Part shown: positions 14,916 to 22,554 of the stretch, in pieces
Position numbering within the stretch: the first letter of the stretch is position 1
Layout: every line of letters begins with the position of its first letter
Translations under genes and position numbers: made by a program
Notes under the pieces: generated by a model
Told to the model about the DNA's origin: nothing
Database searches by the model: none
What the model saw: only the letters and a program-made list of their open reading frames with translations
Assembly: GCA_036554945.1 (NCBI GenBank)
Contig: DATBMH010000021.1
Span: forward strand, 1 to 32,374
Length of the DNA: 32,374 bases
Origin: JACDAN01 sp036554945
GTDB taxonomy: Bacteria; Actinomycetota; Thermoleophilia; Gaiellales; Gaiellaceae
Direction of reading: 5' to 3'

Positions 14916-15920
14916 CTACGAATTGTGCCGCGTAGCCAGGCGGGCGAGGGCCCATTCGGCGTGCTCACGGAGAAGCTCGTCGTCCGACTCCGCGTACCGT
15001 TCGGCGTGCCGGCGGTGCTCCGGGCTGCCGCTGTTGCCCAGCGCCACGAGCGCGTTGCGCCGGAGGTAGCGCGGATCGTTCCGCGGGACGAAGAGCCGTT
15101 CGTAACGGACGCGGAGCTCGGCGTCCTCCGCCTCGAGCCAGTCGACGAGCGAGACGTGCGGCTCGGCGCCGTCCGCCTGCACGCCCGCCCGGCGCTTCTC
15201 CACGCCGCGGTTCCAGGGGCAGACGTCCTGGCAGATGTCGCAGCCGTACACCCGGTCCTCGAGCGCCTCGCGGACCGGCTCCGGGATCGCGTGCCGTGAC
15301 TGCGTCCAGTACGAGAGGCACCGGTTCACGTCGAGCACGCCGGGCTCGTCCAGCGCGTTCGTCGGACACGCGTCGATGCAGAGACGGCACGACCCGCAGT
15401 CGAGCCCGAGCGGCGGCGTCGGCTCCAGGCGGACGGTGGTGACGAGGGTCCCAAGGACGACCCACGAGCCGTGCTTCCGCGTGATCAGCAAGGTGTTCTT
15501 GCCGTAGAACCCGACCCCCGAGCGCGCCGCCGCCTCGCGGTCGACGTGCTGGTTCGCGTCGACGAGCACGCGGTACTCGCCGCCGAGCCGGCGTCCGAGC
15601 TCGTCGAGGCGCTCCCGAAGCTCGGCGTAGGCGTCGGTCCACGTGTAGCGCGGGAGCCGGCCCTGACCCGGCTCGAGCTCCGGGCCCTCGGCGTAGTAGC
15701 AGAGCGCGGCGGAGACGACGGTTCTGGCGTCTCGCAGCAGCGTCTCTGGATGGCACGAGACGTCCGGACAGGCCATCGTGAACTTCAGGTCGGCGAAGAG
15801 GCCGCGCTCCTTGCGCTCGGCGATGTGGCGCTCGGTGTCGCCGTACGGCGCGGCGGGGGCGGCGCCGATCGCGTCCAGCCCGAGCTCCTCGGCCAGCCGT
15901 TCGAGTTCAGCGGCCGTCAT
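14916..15920 (-). CDS. queG: Epoxyqueuosine reductase
   Basis: A 334-residue cobalamin- and Fe-S-dependent enzyme catalysing the last step of tRNA queuosine synthesis, epoxyqueuosine to queuosine. Visible features are GVGFYGKNTLLIT with its preceding VDANQHVDRE segment (the active-site region), two 4Fe-4S clusters (CGSCRLCIDACPTNAL and CDICQDVCPWNR), and a C-terminal HEAT-like repeat (RRNALVALGNSG). The canonical VDxxPvlER motif is altered here, with Gln where Pro is usual. No other queuosine genes are in the window. The ATG at 15920 diverges from the oxidoreductase gene with a 29-nt spacer. Confidence 0.9.
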   Translation of the reverse strand: MTAAELERLAEELGLDAIGAAPAAPYGDTERHIAERKERGLFADLKFTMACPDVSCHPETLLRDARTVVSAALCYYAEGPELEPGQGRLPRYTWTDAYAELRERLDELGRRLGGEYRVLVDANQHVDREAAARSGVGFYGKNTLLITRKHGSWVVLGTLVTTVRLEPTPPLGLDCGSCRLCIDACPTNALDEPGVLDVNRCLSYWTQSRHAIPEPVREALEDRVYGCDICQDVCPWNRGVEKRRAGVQADGAEPHVSLVDWLEAEDAELRVRYERLFVPRNDPRYLRRNALVALGNSGSPEHRRHAERYAESDDELLREHAEWALARLATRHNS

Positions 15921-15935
15921 GAGCCTGATTCTGCC

Positions 15936-15941
15936 TAGAGT
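15936..15941 (+). promoter_or_regulatory. Candidate -10 box (TAGAGT) for leaderless MDR oxidoreductase transcript
   Basis: TAGAGT fits TANNNT and ends 8 nt before the ATG at 15950, inside the 29-nt divergent spacer with queG. No clear -35 was found. Confidence 0.4.
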
Positions 15942-15949
15942 CGCGCCGG

Positions 15950-16909
15950 ATGAAGGCGATCCGGATCCACGAGGACGGCGGCCCTGAGGTCCTGCGCTAC
16001 GAGGACGCGCCGGACCCGGAGCCGGGGCCCGGCGAGGTCCTGATCCAGCTGCGGGCCGCGTCGCTCAACCGGCTCGACCTCTGGGTTCGTGCGGGGCTTC
16101 CGTCCGTGCCGAAGCCGCGGATCCTCGGCGCGGACGGCGCCGGCCTCGATCCGGGCGGCCGGCGGGTCGTCATCAACCCGGGGATCGAGCACGGCGACCG
16201 GATCAGCGTCGTCGGCGAGCACATGGACGGAACGCACGCCGAGCTGATCGCCGTGCCGAAGTCGAACGTCTATCCGATCCCGGACGAGCTCTCGTTCGAG
16301 GAGGCCGCGGCGTTCCCGCTCGTCTTCGAGACCGTCTACCGGATGCTGGTGACCCGGGCCGGGCTGCAGGCGGGCGAGTGGGTGCTCGTCTGGGGCGCCG
16401 GCAGCGGCATCGGGTCGTCGGCGCTCGTGATCGCCCGGGCGCTTGGGGCGCACGTGATCGCGACCTCGTCGAGCGACGCGAAGCTCGAGCTCGCGCGCGG
16501 GCTCGGCGCCGACGTGGTCGTCAACCACGCGACGGACGACGTCCTTGCGGCCGTGAAGGAAGCGACCGGCGGCCCCGGCGTGGACGTCGTCGTCGAGCAT
16601 GTCGGCGAGGCGACCTGGCAGACGTCGCTCCAGGCGGTGCGACCGCACGGCCGGATCGCCGTCTGCGGCGCCACGACCGGGCCGAACCCGAAGGCGGCGC
16701 TCCACCGCATCTGGTGGAAGCAGCTGACGATCCTCGGCTCGACGATGGGCACGAACGAGGACTTCGAAGGTGCCTTCGAGCTCGTGAAGGGCGGGAAGGT
16801 GCGGCCGGTCGTCGACTCCGTCTTCCCACTCGCGGAGGCACGCGCCGCCCACGAGCGCATGGAGTCGGGCGAGCACTTCGGCAAGGTCGTGCTGCGGATC
16901 CCCGACTAG
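15950..16909 (+). CDS. MDR-family NAD(P)-dependent alcohol/quinone oxidoreductase without zinc lobe
   Basis: A 319-residue medium-chain dehydrogenase/reductase. The N-terminal GroES-like domain (about 1-120) is followed by a Rossmann domain with VWGAGSGIGSSALVIARALGA (about 146-166) and a VEHVGEATWQTSL segment. It resembles zinc-type ADH/quinone reductases, but the region between PRILGADGAG and VVGEHMDGTHAEL is shortened. The four cysteines of the structural zinc lobe and the catalytic-zinc cysteine are absent, so it should act as a zinc-independent reductase like quinone oxidoreductases (inference). It stands as a single gene, convergent with the SDR gene 14 nt downstream. Confidence 0.88.
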   Translation: MKAIRIHEDGGPEVLRYEDAPDPEPGPGEVLIQLRAASLNRLDLWVRAGLPSVPKPRILGADGAGLDPGGRRVVINPGIEHGDRISVVGEHMDGTHAELIAVPKSNVYPIPDELSFEEAAAFPLVFETVYRMLVTRAGLQAGEWVLVWGAGSGIGSSALVIARALGAHVIATSSSDAKLELARGLGADVVVNHATDDVLAAVKEATGGPGVDVVVEHVGEATWQTSLQAVRPHGRIAVCGATTGPNPKAALHRIWWKQLTILGSTMGTNEDFEGAFELVKGGKVRPVVDSVFPLAEARAAHERMESGEHFGKVVLRIPD

Positions 16910-16923
16910 CGGCGCAGACGACC

Positions 16924-17691
16924 CTACTCGGGCGTGACGTAGGCCGCCGTCAGCCCGCCGTCGACGAGGAACGTCGCACCGTTCACATACGACGACTCGT
17001 CGCTCGCCAGGAACAGCGCGGCGTTGACGATCTCGCGCGGCTTCGCGAGCCGTCCCATCGGCAGGTGAATCCGGCGCCGCTCGTAGGCGGCCGGATCGTC
17101 TCCGAAGATCCGCAGGAGAAGCGGCGTCTCGACCGGCCCCGGGCAGAGCGCGTTGACCCGCACGCCCCGGCGGGCGAACTGCACGCCGAGCTCGCGTGAC
17201 ATCGACAGGACCGCGCCTTTCGACGCCGTGTACGAGATCTGCGACGTCGCCGCCCCGACGAGCGCCACGAACGACGCGACGTTGATCACCGAGCCTCCGC
17301 CCCGCTCGAGCAGGTACGGGATCCCGTGCTTGCAGCAGAGGTAGACGCCCTTGGTGTTGACGTCCTGGACGCGCTGCCACGCCGCCTCGTCGGTGTCCAG
17401 GATCGAGTCGTCGTCCGCGGGCGAGATGCCCGCGTTGTTGTAGAGGACGTCGATCCCGCCGTAGCGCTCCGCCGTCGCCGCGTACATCGCGCGGACGCTG
17501 TCCGAATCGGCCACGTCGACCTGGACCGCGAAAGCCTCCCGAGCCTCACCGGCCGCCTGCTCGGCCGCGGCGCCGTCCACGTCCGCGACGCAGACGCTCG
17601 CACCTTCGTCCGAGAAGAGCAGCGCAGCGTCCCGGCCCATGCCGCCCCCGGCGCCGGTGATGACGACGACCTTGCCGTCGAGCCGGCCCAC
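16924..17691 (-). CDS. Short-chain dehydrogenase/reductase of the amine cluster
   Basis: A 255-residue classical SDR. The cofactor motif is TGAGGGMG (about 12-19), NNAG is at about 85-88, and the catalytic residues are Ser140, Tyr154 and Lys158 (YTASK), with CPGPVETP downstream. Acidic residues after the second strand (VADVDG) suggest NAD(H) preference. It is the last gene of the HAD-GS-amidase-ALDH-SDR operon; its GTG overlaps the ALDH stop by one base. From memory, the M. tuberculosis neighbours Rv2857c (SDR), Rv2858c (AldC), Rv2859c and Rv2860c (GlnA4) have the same order, so this is probably the Rv2857c counterpart. Confidence 0.91.
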   Translation of the reverse strand: MGRLDGKVVVITGAGGGMGRDAALLFSDEGASVCVADVDGAAAEQAAGEAREAFAVQVDVADSDSVRAMYAATAERYGGIDVLYNNAGISPADDDSILDTDEAAWQRVQDVNTKGVYLCCKHGIPYLLERGGGSVINVASFVALVGAATSQISYTASKGAVLSMSRELGVQFARRGVRVNALCPGPVETPLLLRIFGDDPAAYERRRIHLPMGRLAKPREIVNAALFLASDESSYVNGATFLVDGGLTAAYVTPE

Positions 17692-19043
17692 TAGGCCTCT
17701 TCCGTCGCGATGTACACGTTCTTGACCTCGGAGTAGCCCTCGAGCGCGTGCATCCCGAGCTCCCGGCCGAACCCGGACTGCTTGAACCCGCCGAAGGGCG
17801 TCGAGACCCGGACGGACGTATTCGAGTTGACGGAGAGAACGCCCGTCTCCACCGCTCGAGCGACCCGCATCGCCCGACCGACGTCCCGGGTCCAGATCGA
17901 CCCAGACAGCCCGAACGGCGTGTCGTTGGCGATCCGGACGGCCTCAGCCTCGTCCTCGAAGGGGATCACGGCGGCGACCGGGCCGAACACCTCCTCCCGC
18001 GCGATGCGGTCGTCGTTCGTCGCCTCCACGAGCGTGCAGGGGAACCAGAAGCCAGGATCGGACGGTGTGTTTCCACGGAAGGCAACGGTACCGTTCACGT
18101 AGGACGACACCTTCTCGCGGTGGTCCGCCGAGATCAGCGGGCCCATCTGGGTCGCAGCGTCCTCAGGGTCGCCGACGCGCACCGCCGCCGTCCGCACGAC
18201 GAGCAGCTCCATGAACCGGTCGTAGACCCCGCGCTCGACCAGGATGCGGGAGCGCGCACAGCAGTCCTGTCCGGCATTGCCGAACACCGCGGAAGGCGCG
18301 CCGGCGGCAGCGGCGTCCAGATCCGCGTCCGCAAACACCACGTTCGCCGACTTCCCGCCGAGCTCGAGCGTGACGCGCTTGATCGTCCCGGCGGCACCTT
18401 CCATCACCGAGCGCCCCACCTCGGTCGAGCCGGTGAACCCGATCTTCGCGACGTCCGGGTGGTCGACCAGGCGCTGCCCGACGACCGAGCCGCGGCCCGC
18501 CACGACGTTGAGCACGCCCTCCGGCAACCCGGCCTCGAGCGCGAGCTCGCCGAGCCGGAGCGCGGTCAGCGGCGTCAGCTCGGCCGGCTTGAGGACGACG
18601 GTGTTGCCGCACGCGAGCGCGGGCCCGAGCTTCCAGCTGGAGATCGCGATCGGGAAGTTCCAGGGCACGATCAGTCCGACGACACCCAACGGCTCGCGGA
18701 AGGTCAGGTCGACGCCGCCGGCGACCGGGATCGTCTCGCCGTAGTGCTTGTCCACGGCCCCGGCGTAGAAGTGGAAGACGTCCGCGACCATCTGCACCTC
18801 GCCGCGGGAGTCGCCGATCGGCTTGCCGACGTTGCGCGTCTCGAGCAGCGCGAGCTCCTCGCCGTGCTCCTCCACCAGCCCGGCGAGCCGGCGGAGCAGG
18901 CGCGCACGATCGGCCGGGGTCACCGCGCGCCACGCCGGAAACGCGTCCTTCGCGCCGGCGACCGCGGCGTCCGTGTCCTCTGCCGTCCCCTCCGGGACCT
19001 CGGTGATCGCCTCTTCGGTCGCCGGGTTGACGACGACGGTCAC
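17691..19043 (-). CDS. Aldehyde dehydrogenase, AldC/PuuC-like
   Basis: A 450-residue NAD(P)-dependent aldehyde dehydrogenase. Motifs are PWNFPIAI near 127, VVLKPAELTP near 149, FTGSTEVG near 203, general-base Glu227 in TLELGGK and catalytic Cys261 in GQDCCARSR. It starts directly at the VVVNPATEEAI segment and lacks the roughly 25-30 N-terminal residues of long-form ALDHs. That is set by a GTGA overlap with the amidase gene; M. tuberculosis AldC is similarly short (from memory, about 455 residues). In the gamma-glutamylation pathway it would oxidise a gamma-glutamyl-aminoaldehyde to the acid before the amidase releases glutamate (inference from operon). Confidence 0.92.
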   Translation of the reverse strand: MTVVVNPATEEAITEVPEGTAEDTDAAVAGAKDAFPAWRAVTPADRARLLRRLAGLVEEHGEELALLETRNVGKPIGDSRGEVQMVADVFHFYAGAVDKHYGETIPVAGGVDLTFREPLGVVGLIVPWNFPIAISSWKLGPALACGNTVVLKPAELTPLTALRLGELALEAGLPEGVLNVVAGRGSVVGQRLVDHPDVAKIGFTGSTEVGRSVMEGAAGTIKRVTLELGGKSANVVFADADLDAAAAGAPSAVFGNAGQDCCARSRILVERGVYDRFMELLVVRTAAVRVGDPEDAATQMGPLISADHREKVSSYVNGTVAFRGNTPSDPGFWFPCTLVEATNDDRIAREEVFGPVAAVIPFEDEAEAVRIANDTPFGLSGSIWTRDVGRAMRVARAVETGVLSVNSNTSVRVSTPFGGFKQSGFGRELGMHALEGYSEVKNVYIATEEA

Positions 19044-19750
19044 CCGCGGGTCTCCCGGTAGCGCCTGGCCTCCTCGACGAACCCCTCGAAGAGCGCGAAG
19101 TCCTCGCCCTCCTCCGGGTGCCAGAGCACGCCCAGCGCGAACCGCTTCTCGGGATCCTCGAGACCCTCGACGACGCCGTCCTCCGCCCACGCGACCTCCC
19201 GCAACCCGTCGCCGATCTTGCCCATGCCCTGGTGGTGGTGGGACTTCACCGGCGCCCGGTCACCGAGCAGCGCACCGAGGCGGCTGTCCTTCTGGATGTC
19301 GACCGAGTGGTCCGAGAACGAGCCGGGATCGTGCTTGTGCCGCTCGTGCCCGAGCTCCTCCGGCAGGTGCTGGACGAGGTCGCCGCCCCGAACCACGTTC
19401 AGCAGCTGCGACCCGCGGCAGATCGCCAGCACCGGCATGTCGCGGTCGAGCGCCGCCTGCAGCAGGCGCAGCTCGGCCGCGTCCCGCTCCTTGCGCGGCG
19501 TGTCGGTCGCCTCGTGCGCGTCGGCGCCGTAGAGCTCCGGGTCGAGGTCGCCGCCACCGGAGAAGATCACGCCGTCGAGGACGTCGAGCGTCTCCTCGAG
19601 ACCGTGATCCGACGGCGGCACGACGAGCGGCCGGCCGCCTGCCTTCTCGACGGCCCGGACGTATGCGAGCTGGATGACCGCCGCCTCCTCCGTCCACACG
19701 CCCCAGGTGACCGGCTCGGCGTACGACGTGATGCCGATCAGCGGCCTCAT
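19040..19750 (-). CDS. Class I glutamine amidotransferase-like gamma-glutamyl hydrolase, PuuD-like
   Basis: A 236-residue peptidase C26/PuuD-family protein. In PuuD this fold hydrolyses gamma-glutamyl-GABA to glutamate and GABA. The catalytic triad is visible as Cys111 in AICRGSQLLNV and His211/Glu213 in LWHPEEGED. FSGGGDLDPELYG (about 63-75) is the usual oxyanion and substrate region. The start ATG overlaps the synthetase stop (ATGA, 19747-19750). It is encoded between the gamma-glutamylamine synthetase and the aldehyde dehydrogenase, so it most likely removes the gamma-glutamyl group at the end of the pathway. Confidence 0.91.
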   Translation of the reverse strand: MRPLIGITSYAEPVTWGVWTEEAAVIQLAYVRAVEKAGGRPLVVPPSDHGLEETLDVLDGVIFSGGGDLDPELYGADAHEATDTPRKERDAAELRLLQAALDRDMPVLAICRGSQLLNVVRGGDLVQHLPEELGHERHKHDPGSFSDHSVDIQKDSRLGALLGDRAPVKSHHHQGMGKIGDGLREVAWAEDGVVEGLEDPEKRFALGVLWHPEEGEDFALFEGFVEEARRYRETRG

Positions 19751-21078
19751 CCGCGCTCGAACAGCCGCTCGCGCTCGTAGCAGGTGACGACCTCGTCGAA
19801 GAGGCGCTGCTCCGTGCGCGCGTAGTTCAGGTAGTGGTCGACCACCTCGTCGCCGAGCGCTTGCCGCGCGATCGTGCTCTCCTCCAGGGCGGCGATCGCC
19901 TCCCGCAGGGAGTGCGGGAACCGCTCCGCGTCCGACTCGTAGGCGTTGCCCTCGAGCGGCGGCGGCAGCTCGAGCTCGTTCTCGATCCCGTAGAGGCCGG
20001 CGGCGAGCAACGCCGCGAAGGACAGGTACGGGTTCACGTCGCCGCCCGGGATCCGCGTCTCGGTGCGCATTGCCTTCCCCTCGCCCACGATCCGGAAGCC
20101 GCACGTCCGGTTGTCGTGGCCCCAGGCGAGCGTCGTCGGCGCCCAGCTGCCGGCCGAGTACCGCTTGTACGAGTTGATCGTCGGCGCCATGAAGATCGCG
20201 AGATCCTTCAGCGCCGCGATCTGGCCGGCCAGGTACCGCTCGAAGATCTCGGACTCTCCGGCGAAGGCGTTTTCGCCGTCACGCCAGAGGCTCGAGTGGA
20301 TGTGGCAGGAGCTGCCGATCCAGGTGTGGTCCGGCTTCGCCATGAACGTGATCGAGCAGCCGTTCAGGTGCGCGATCTCCTTGGCGCCGTTCTTGTAGAC
20401 GGTGTGGTTGTCCGCCATGGTCACCGCATCGGCGTAGCGGAAGTTGATCTCGTGCTGTCCGGGCCACGCTTCGCCCTTGGAGCTCTCGACGCGGATGCCC
20501 GCCGCCTGCATGCCGTTGCGGATCTGCCGGATCAGCGGCTCGTCGTAGGTGGTCGCGAGGATGTGGTAGTCGAGGATGTACGGGACCGACGGCGTCAGGT
20601 CGCGGTAGTGCTTCGCGTGCGCCTCGGCGTACGACTCCTTGAGCACGAAGAACTCGAGCTCCGAGCCGAACATCGGCGCGAGGCCGAGCTCCTCCGCGCG
20701 CGCGACCTGGGCCTTGAGGACCTGGCGCGGCGACGGGTTGACGTCGGCCCCGTCGTGCTTCAGCACATCGGAGAGCACGAGTGCCGTCCCCTCGAGCCAG
20801 GGGATGCGGCGAAGCGTGTCCATGTCGGGCCGCAGCCGGAAGTCGCCGTAGCCCTGGTCCCAGCTGGCGAGTGCGTAGCCGGGCACCGGGTCCATCTCCA
20901 TCTCGAGGGCGAGCAGGTAGTTGCAGCCCTCGGCGCCGTGGTCGACGGTGTCCTCCAGGAAGAACTCCGCCTGGACGCGCTTGCCCATGAGGCGTCCTTG
21001 CATGTCGGTGAAGGCGACGACGACCGTGTCGATCGCGCCGCTCTCGACATCCGCCCGCAGCTCGTCGAGGGAGATCAC
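19747..21078 (-). CDS. Glutamine-synthetase-like gamma-glutamylamine synthetase, GlnA4/PuuA-like
   Basis: A 443-residue GS-fold ligase. Visible motifs are FTDMQGRLMGKRV in the N-terminal beta-grasp, GSELEFFVL and PGQHEINFRYADA for metal and glutamate binding, FMAKPDHTWIGSSCHIHSSL for ATP and glutamate, INSYKRY and NRTCGFRI. True glutamine synthetases read KP....GSGMH; here GSSCHIHSSL, as in the GlnA3/GlnA4/PuuA group that joins glutamate to polyamines or ethanolamine. The GTG start overlaps the HAD gene stop (GTGA). Operon context (PuuD-like, ALDH, SDR) supports amine catabolism rather than ammonium assimilation. The amine substrate is not determined; S. coelicolor GlnA4 uses ethanolamine. 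Confidence 0.92.
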   Translation of the reverse strand: MISLDELRADVESGAIDTVVVAFTDMQGRLMGKRVQAEFFLEDTVDHGAEGCNYLLALEMEMDPVPGYALASWDQGYGDFRLRPDMDTLRRIPWLEGTALVLSDVLKHDGADVNPSPRQVLKAQVARAEELGLAPMFGSELEFFVLKESYAEAHAKHYRDLTPSVPYILDYHILATTYDEPLIRQIRNGMQAAGIRVESSKGEAWPGQHEINFRYADAVTMADNHTVYKNGAKEIAHLNGCSITFMAKPDHTWIGSSCHIHSSLWRDGENAFAGESEIFERYLAGQIAALKDLAIFMAPTINSYKRYSAGSWAPTTLAWGHDNRTCGFRIVGEGKAMRTETRIPGGDVNPYLSFAALLAAGLYGIENELELPPPLEGNAYESDAERFPHSLREAIAALEESTIARQALGDEVVDHYLNYARTEQRLFDEVVTCYERERLFERG

Positions 21079-21701
21079 GAGCGCGAGAGTAGTCCGGCGA
21101 TCAGGTCGCGATCAAACCGGTGCGCGAGCTCGTCGGCCCGGGAGAGGCGCTCCGCCGGGAGCGTGGTGGTCACCGCGGCGCAGTAGAGTCCCGCCGCCTT
21201 CGCCGCCGCGACGCCCGCCTCCGAGTCCTCGATCGCGGCTGCATCGGCCGCCTCGACGTCCAGGCGCTCGAGCGCGAGGAGGTAGCCCTCCGGGTCTGGC
21301 TTGCTGCGCGAGATGTCGTCTTCGGCGACAAGGACCGCGACGAGCTCGCGCACGCCGGCCGCGTCAAGCACCGGCTCGATCTCGGCCCGCGCCGACCCCG
21401 AGACGACCGCCACGACCGTCTGCTCGGCGGCGAGTCGCACCGCCGCCCGGGCCTCCGCATCGATCGTCGAGCCGTCCGCCAGCTCCCTGTACCGCTCCGT
21501 CTTCCGCTCGAGCAGGCGCGGGTCGTCGCGGCCGAGCCACATGTGGATGATCTCGCGGTCGGAGAAGCCGGCAAGCTGCTCGTAGTACTCGTCCTCGGTG
21601 ACCGGCTTCCCGGCCTCGGCGAACAGCTCCTGGAAGATCCCGCAGAGGACGGGCTCGTCGGCGGAGAGCGTCCCGTTGAAGTCGAGGAGGAGCGCGCGCA
21701 C
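21075..21701 (-). CDS. HAD-superfamily hydrolase with Asp-to-Asn motif I
   Basis: A 208-residue HAD phosphatase-like protein with a cap domain (beta-phosphoglucomutase type). Motif I reads LLDFNGTL: nucleophile Asp7 is kept, but the usual general acid/base Asp two residues later is Asn9. Motif II is VVSGSARAE, motif III is SRSKPDP and motif IV is IEDSEAG. It is the first gene of the gamma-glutamylamine operon, and its stop overlaps the synthetase GTG. The GTG at 21701 follows a TAAGCT box by 6 nt. It might dephosphorylate a phospho-amine intermediate, or not be a phosphatase at all given the Asn. Confidence 0.88.
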   Translation of the reverse strand: MRALLLDFNGTLSADEPVLCGIFQELFAEAGKPVTEDEYYEQLAGFSDREIIHMWLGRDDPRLLERKTERYRELADGSTIDAEARAAVRLAAEQTVVAVVSGSARAEIEPVLDAAGVRELVAVLVAEDDISRSKPDPEGYLLALERLDVEAADAAAIEDSEAGVAAAKAAGLYCAAVTTTLPAERLSRADELAHRFDRDLIAGLLSRS

Positions 21702-21707
21702 CGGAGG

Positions 21708-21717
21708 AGCTTAGGAT
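21708..21717. promoter_or_regulatory. Overlapping divergent -10 boxes (TAAGCT minus, TAGGAT plus)
   Basis: The minus-strand TAAGCT occupies plus positions 21708-21713 and ends 6 nt before the HAD GTG. The plus-strand TAGGAT occupies 21712-21717 and ends 6 nt before the kinase GTG. The two boxes share two bases inside a 22-nt spacer, so RNA polymerase could use only one at a time, and both mRNAs would be leaderless. Confidence 0.5.
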
Positions 21718-21723
21718 CGCCGC

Positions 21724-22554
21724 GTGCGGGCGGAGGAGATAGCCGGGCGTGTCTGGCCGGACCGGGAGCTCGAGATCGAGCCGCTCGGCGGCGGGATCAC
21801 GAACCACAACTTCGTCGTGCGGGTGGACGACGAGGCGTTCGTGCTCCGCATCGCCGGCGCCGACACCGACCTGCTCGGGATCGACCGCGAGGCGGAGCGC
21901 GCGGCCGCCGAGATCGCTGCCCGTCTTCGCGTCGGCCCGGAGGTGGTCGGGTTCGTCGAGGGCTCGCTGATCACGCGTTTCGTCGAGGGCGTGCCGGTCC
22001 CGGTCGAGGAGATCCGCCGCCCTGGCTGTCTCCGCGAGGTCGCGACGCTGCTCCGGCGCGTCCACGAAGGGCCGGAGTTCCCCTCCCGGTTCGACTCCTT
22101 CCGCGTCGTCGAGCTCTACCGCGACACGGCCGAGCGGAACGGCGTCCGGATCCCCGACGCCTACGTCGAGGCCAAGGAGCGGGCCGACCGGTTCGAGCGC
22201 GAGCTCGGCACGCAGCCGCAGCGCCCCTGCCACAACGACCTCTTGAACGCGAACTTCATCCGCAGCCCCGACGGCATCCGCATCGTCGATTGGGAGTACG
22301 CCGGCATGGGCGACGTGTTCTTCGACCTCGCGAACTTCTCCGTCAACCACGAGCTGACCGAGGAGCAGTCCGACCAGCTGCTCGGCGCCTACTTCGGCGA
22401 AGTGGGCGAGGAGCATCGCGAGCACCTCCGCTCGATGCGGTTCATGTCCGACTTCCGCGAGGCGATGTGGGGCGTCCTCCAGCAGGGGATCTCGAAGCTC
22501 GATTTCGACTACGCCGACTACGCCAACCGCCACTTCGCGCGGGCACTGGCGTGA
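21724..22554 (+). CDS. Choline/ethanolamine-kinase-like phosphotransferase (APH family)
   Basis: A 276-residue aminoglycoside-phosphotransferase/choline-kinase fold protein. The GGGITNHNF ATP loop is near 22-30. The catalytic Brenner motif is CHNDLLNANFI with Asp172. The metal-binding Asp189 is in IVDWEYAGMGD. Sequence flavour (ITNHNFVV, WEYAGMGDVFFDLANFSVN) is that of LicA/choline kinase rather than antibiotic kinases. Its GTG is 22 nt from the divergent HAD gene. Its stop overlaps the GTG of the dimethylglycine-dehydrogenase-like gene, so the two are coupled. A choline- or ethanolamine-related substrate is likely but not shown. Confidence 0.88.
   Translation: MRAEEIAGRVWPDRELEIEPLGGGITNHNFVVRVDDEAFVLRIAGADTDLLGIDREAERAAAEIAARLRVGPEVVGFVEGSLITRFVEGVPVPVEEIRRPGCLREVATLLRRVHEGPEFPSRFDSFRVVELYRDTAERNGVRIPDAYVEAKERADRFERELGTQPQRPCHNDLLNANFIRSPDGIRIVDWEYAGMGDVFFDLANFSVNHELTEEQSDQLLGAYFGEVGEEHREHLRSMRFMSDFREAMWGVLQQGISKLDFDYADYANRHFARALA

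Noticed and set aside
19747..21078. Housekeeping glutamine synthetase.
   Set aside because: The active-site segment, length and operon partners match gamma-glutamylamine synthetases instead.
21120..22550. An N-terminal extension of the dimethylglycine-dehydrogenase-like protein to about 1280 residues.
   Set aside because: The extension overlaps the HAD and kinase genes in other frames and is low complexity; the GTGA overlap at 22551 gives the FAD motif at residue 11.
21724..22554. An aminoglycoside antibiotic-resistance phosphotransferase.
   Set aside because: It shares the fold and Brenner motif, but loop sequences and the coupled demethylase point to a choline/ethanolamine-type kinase.
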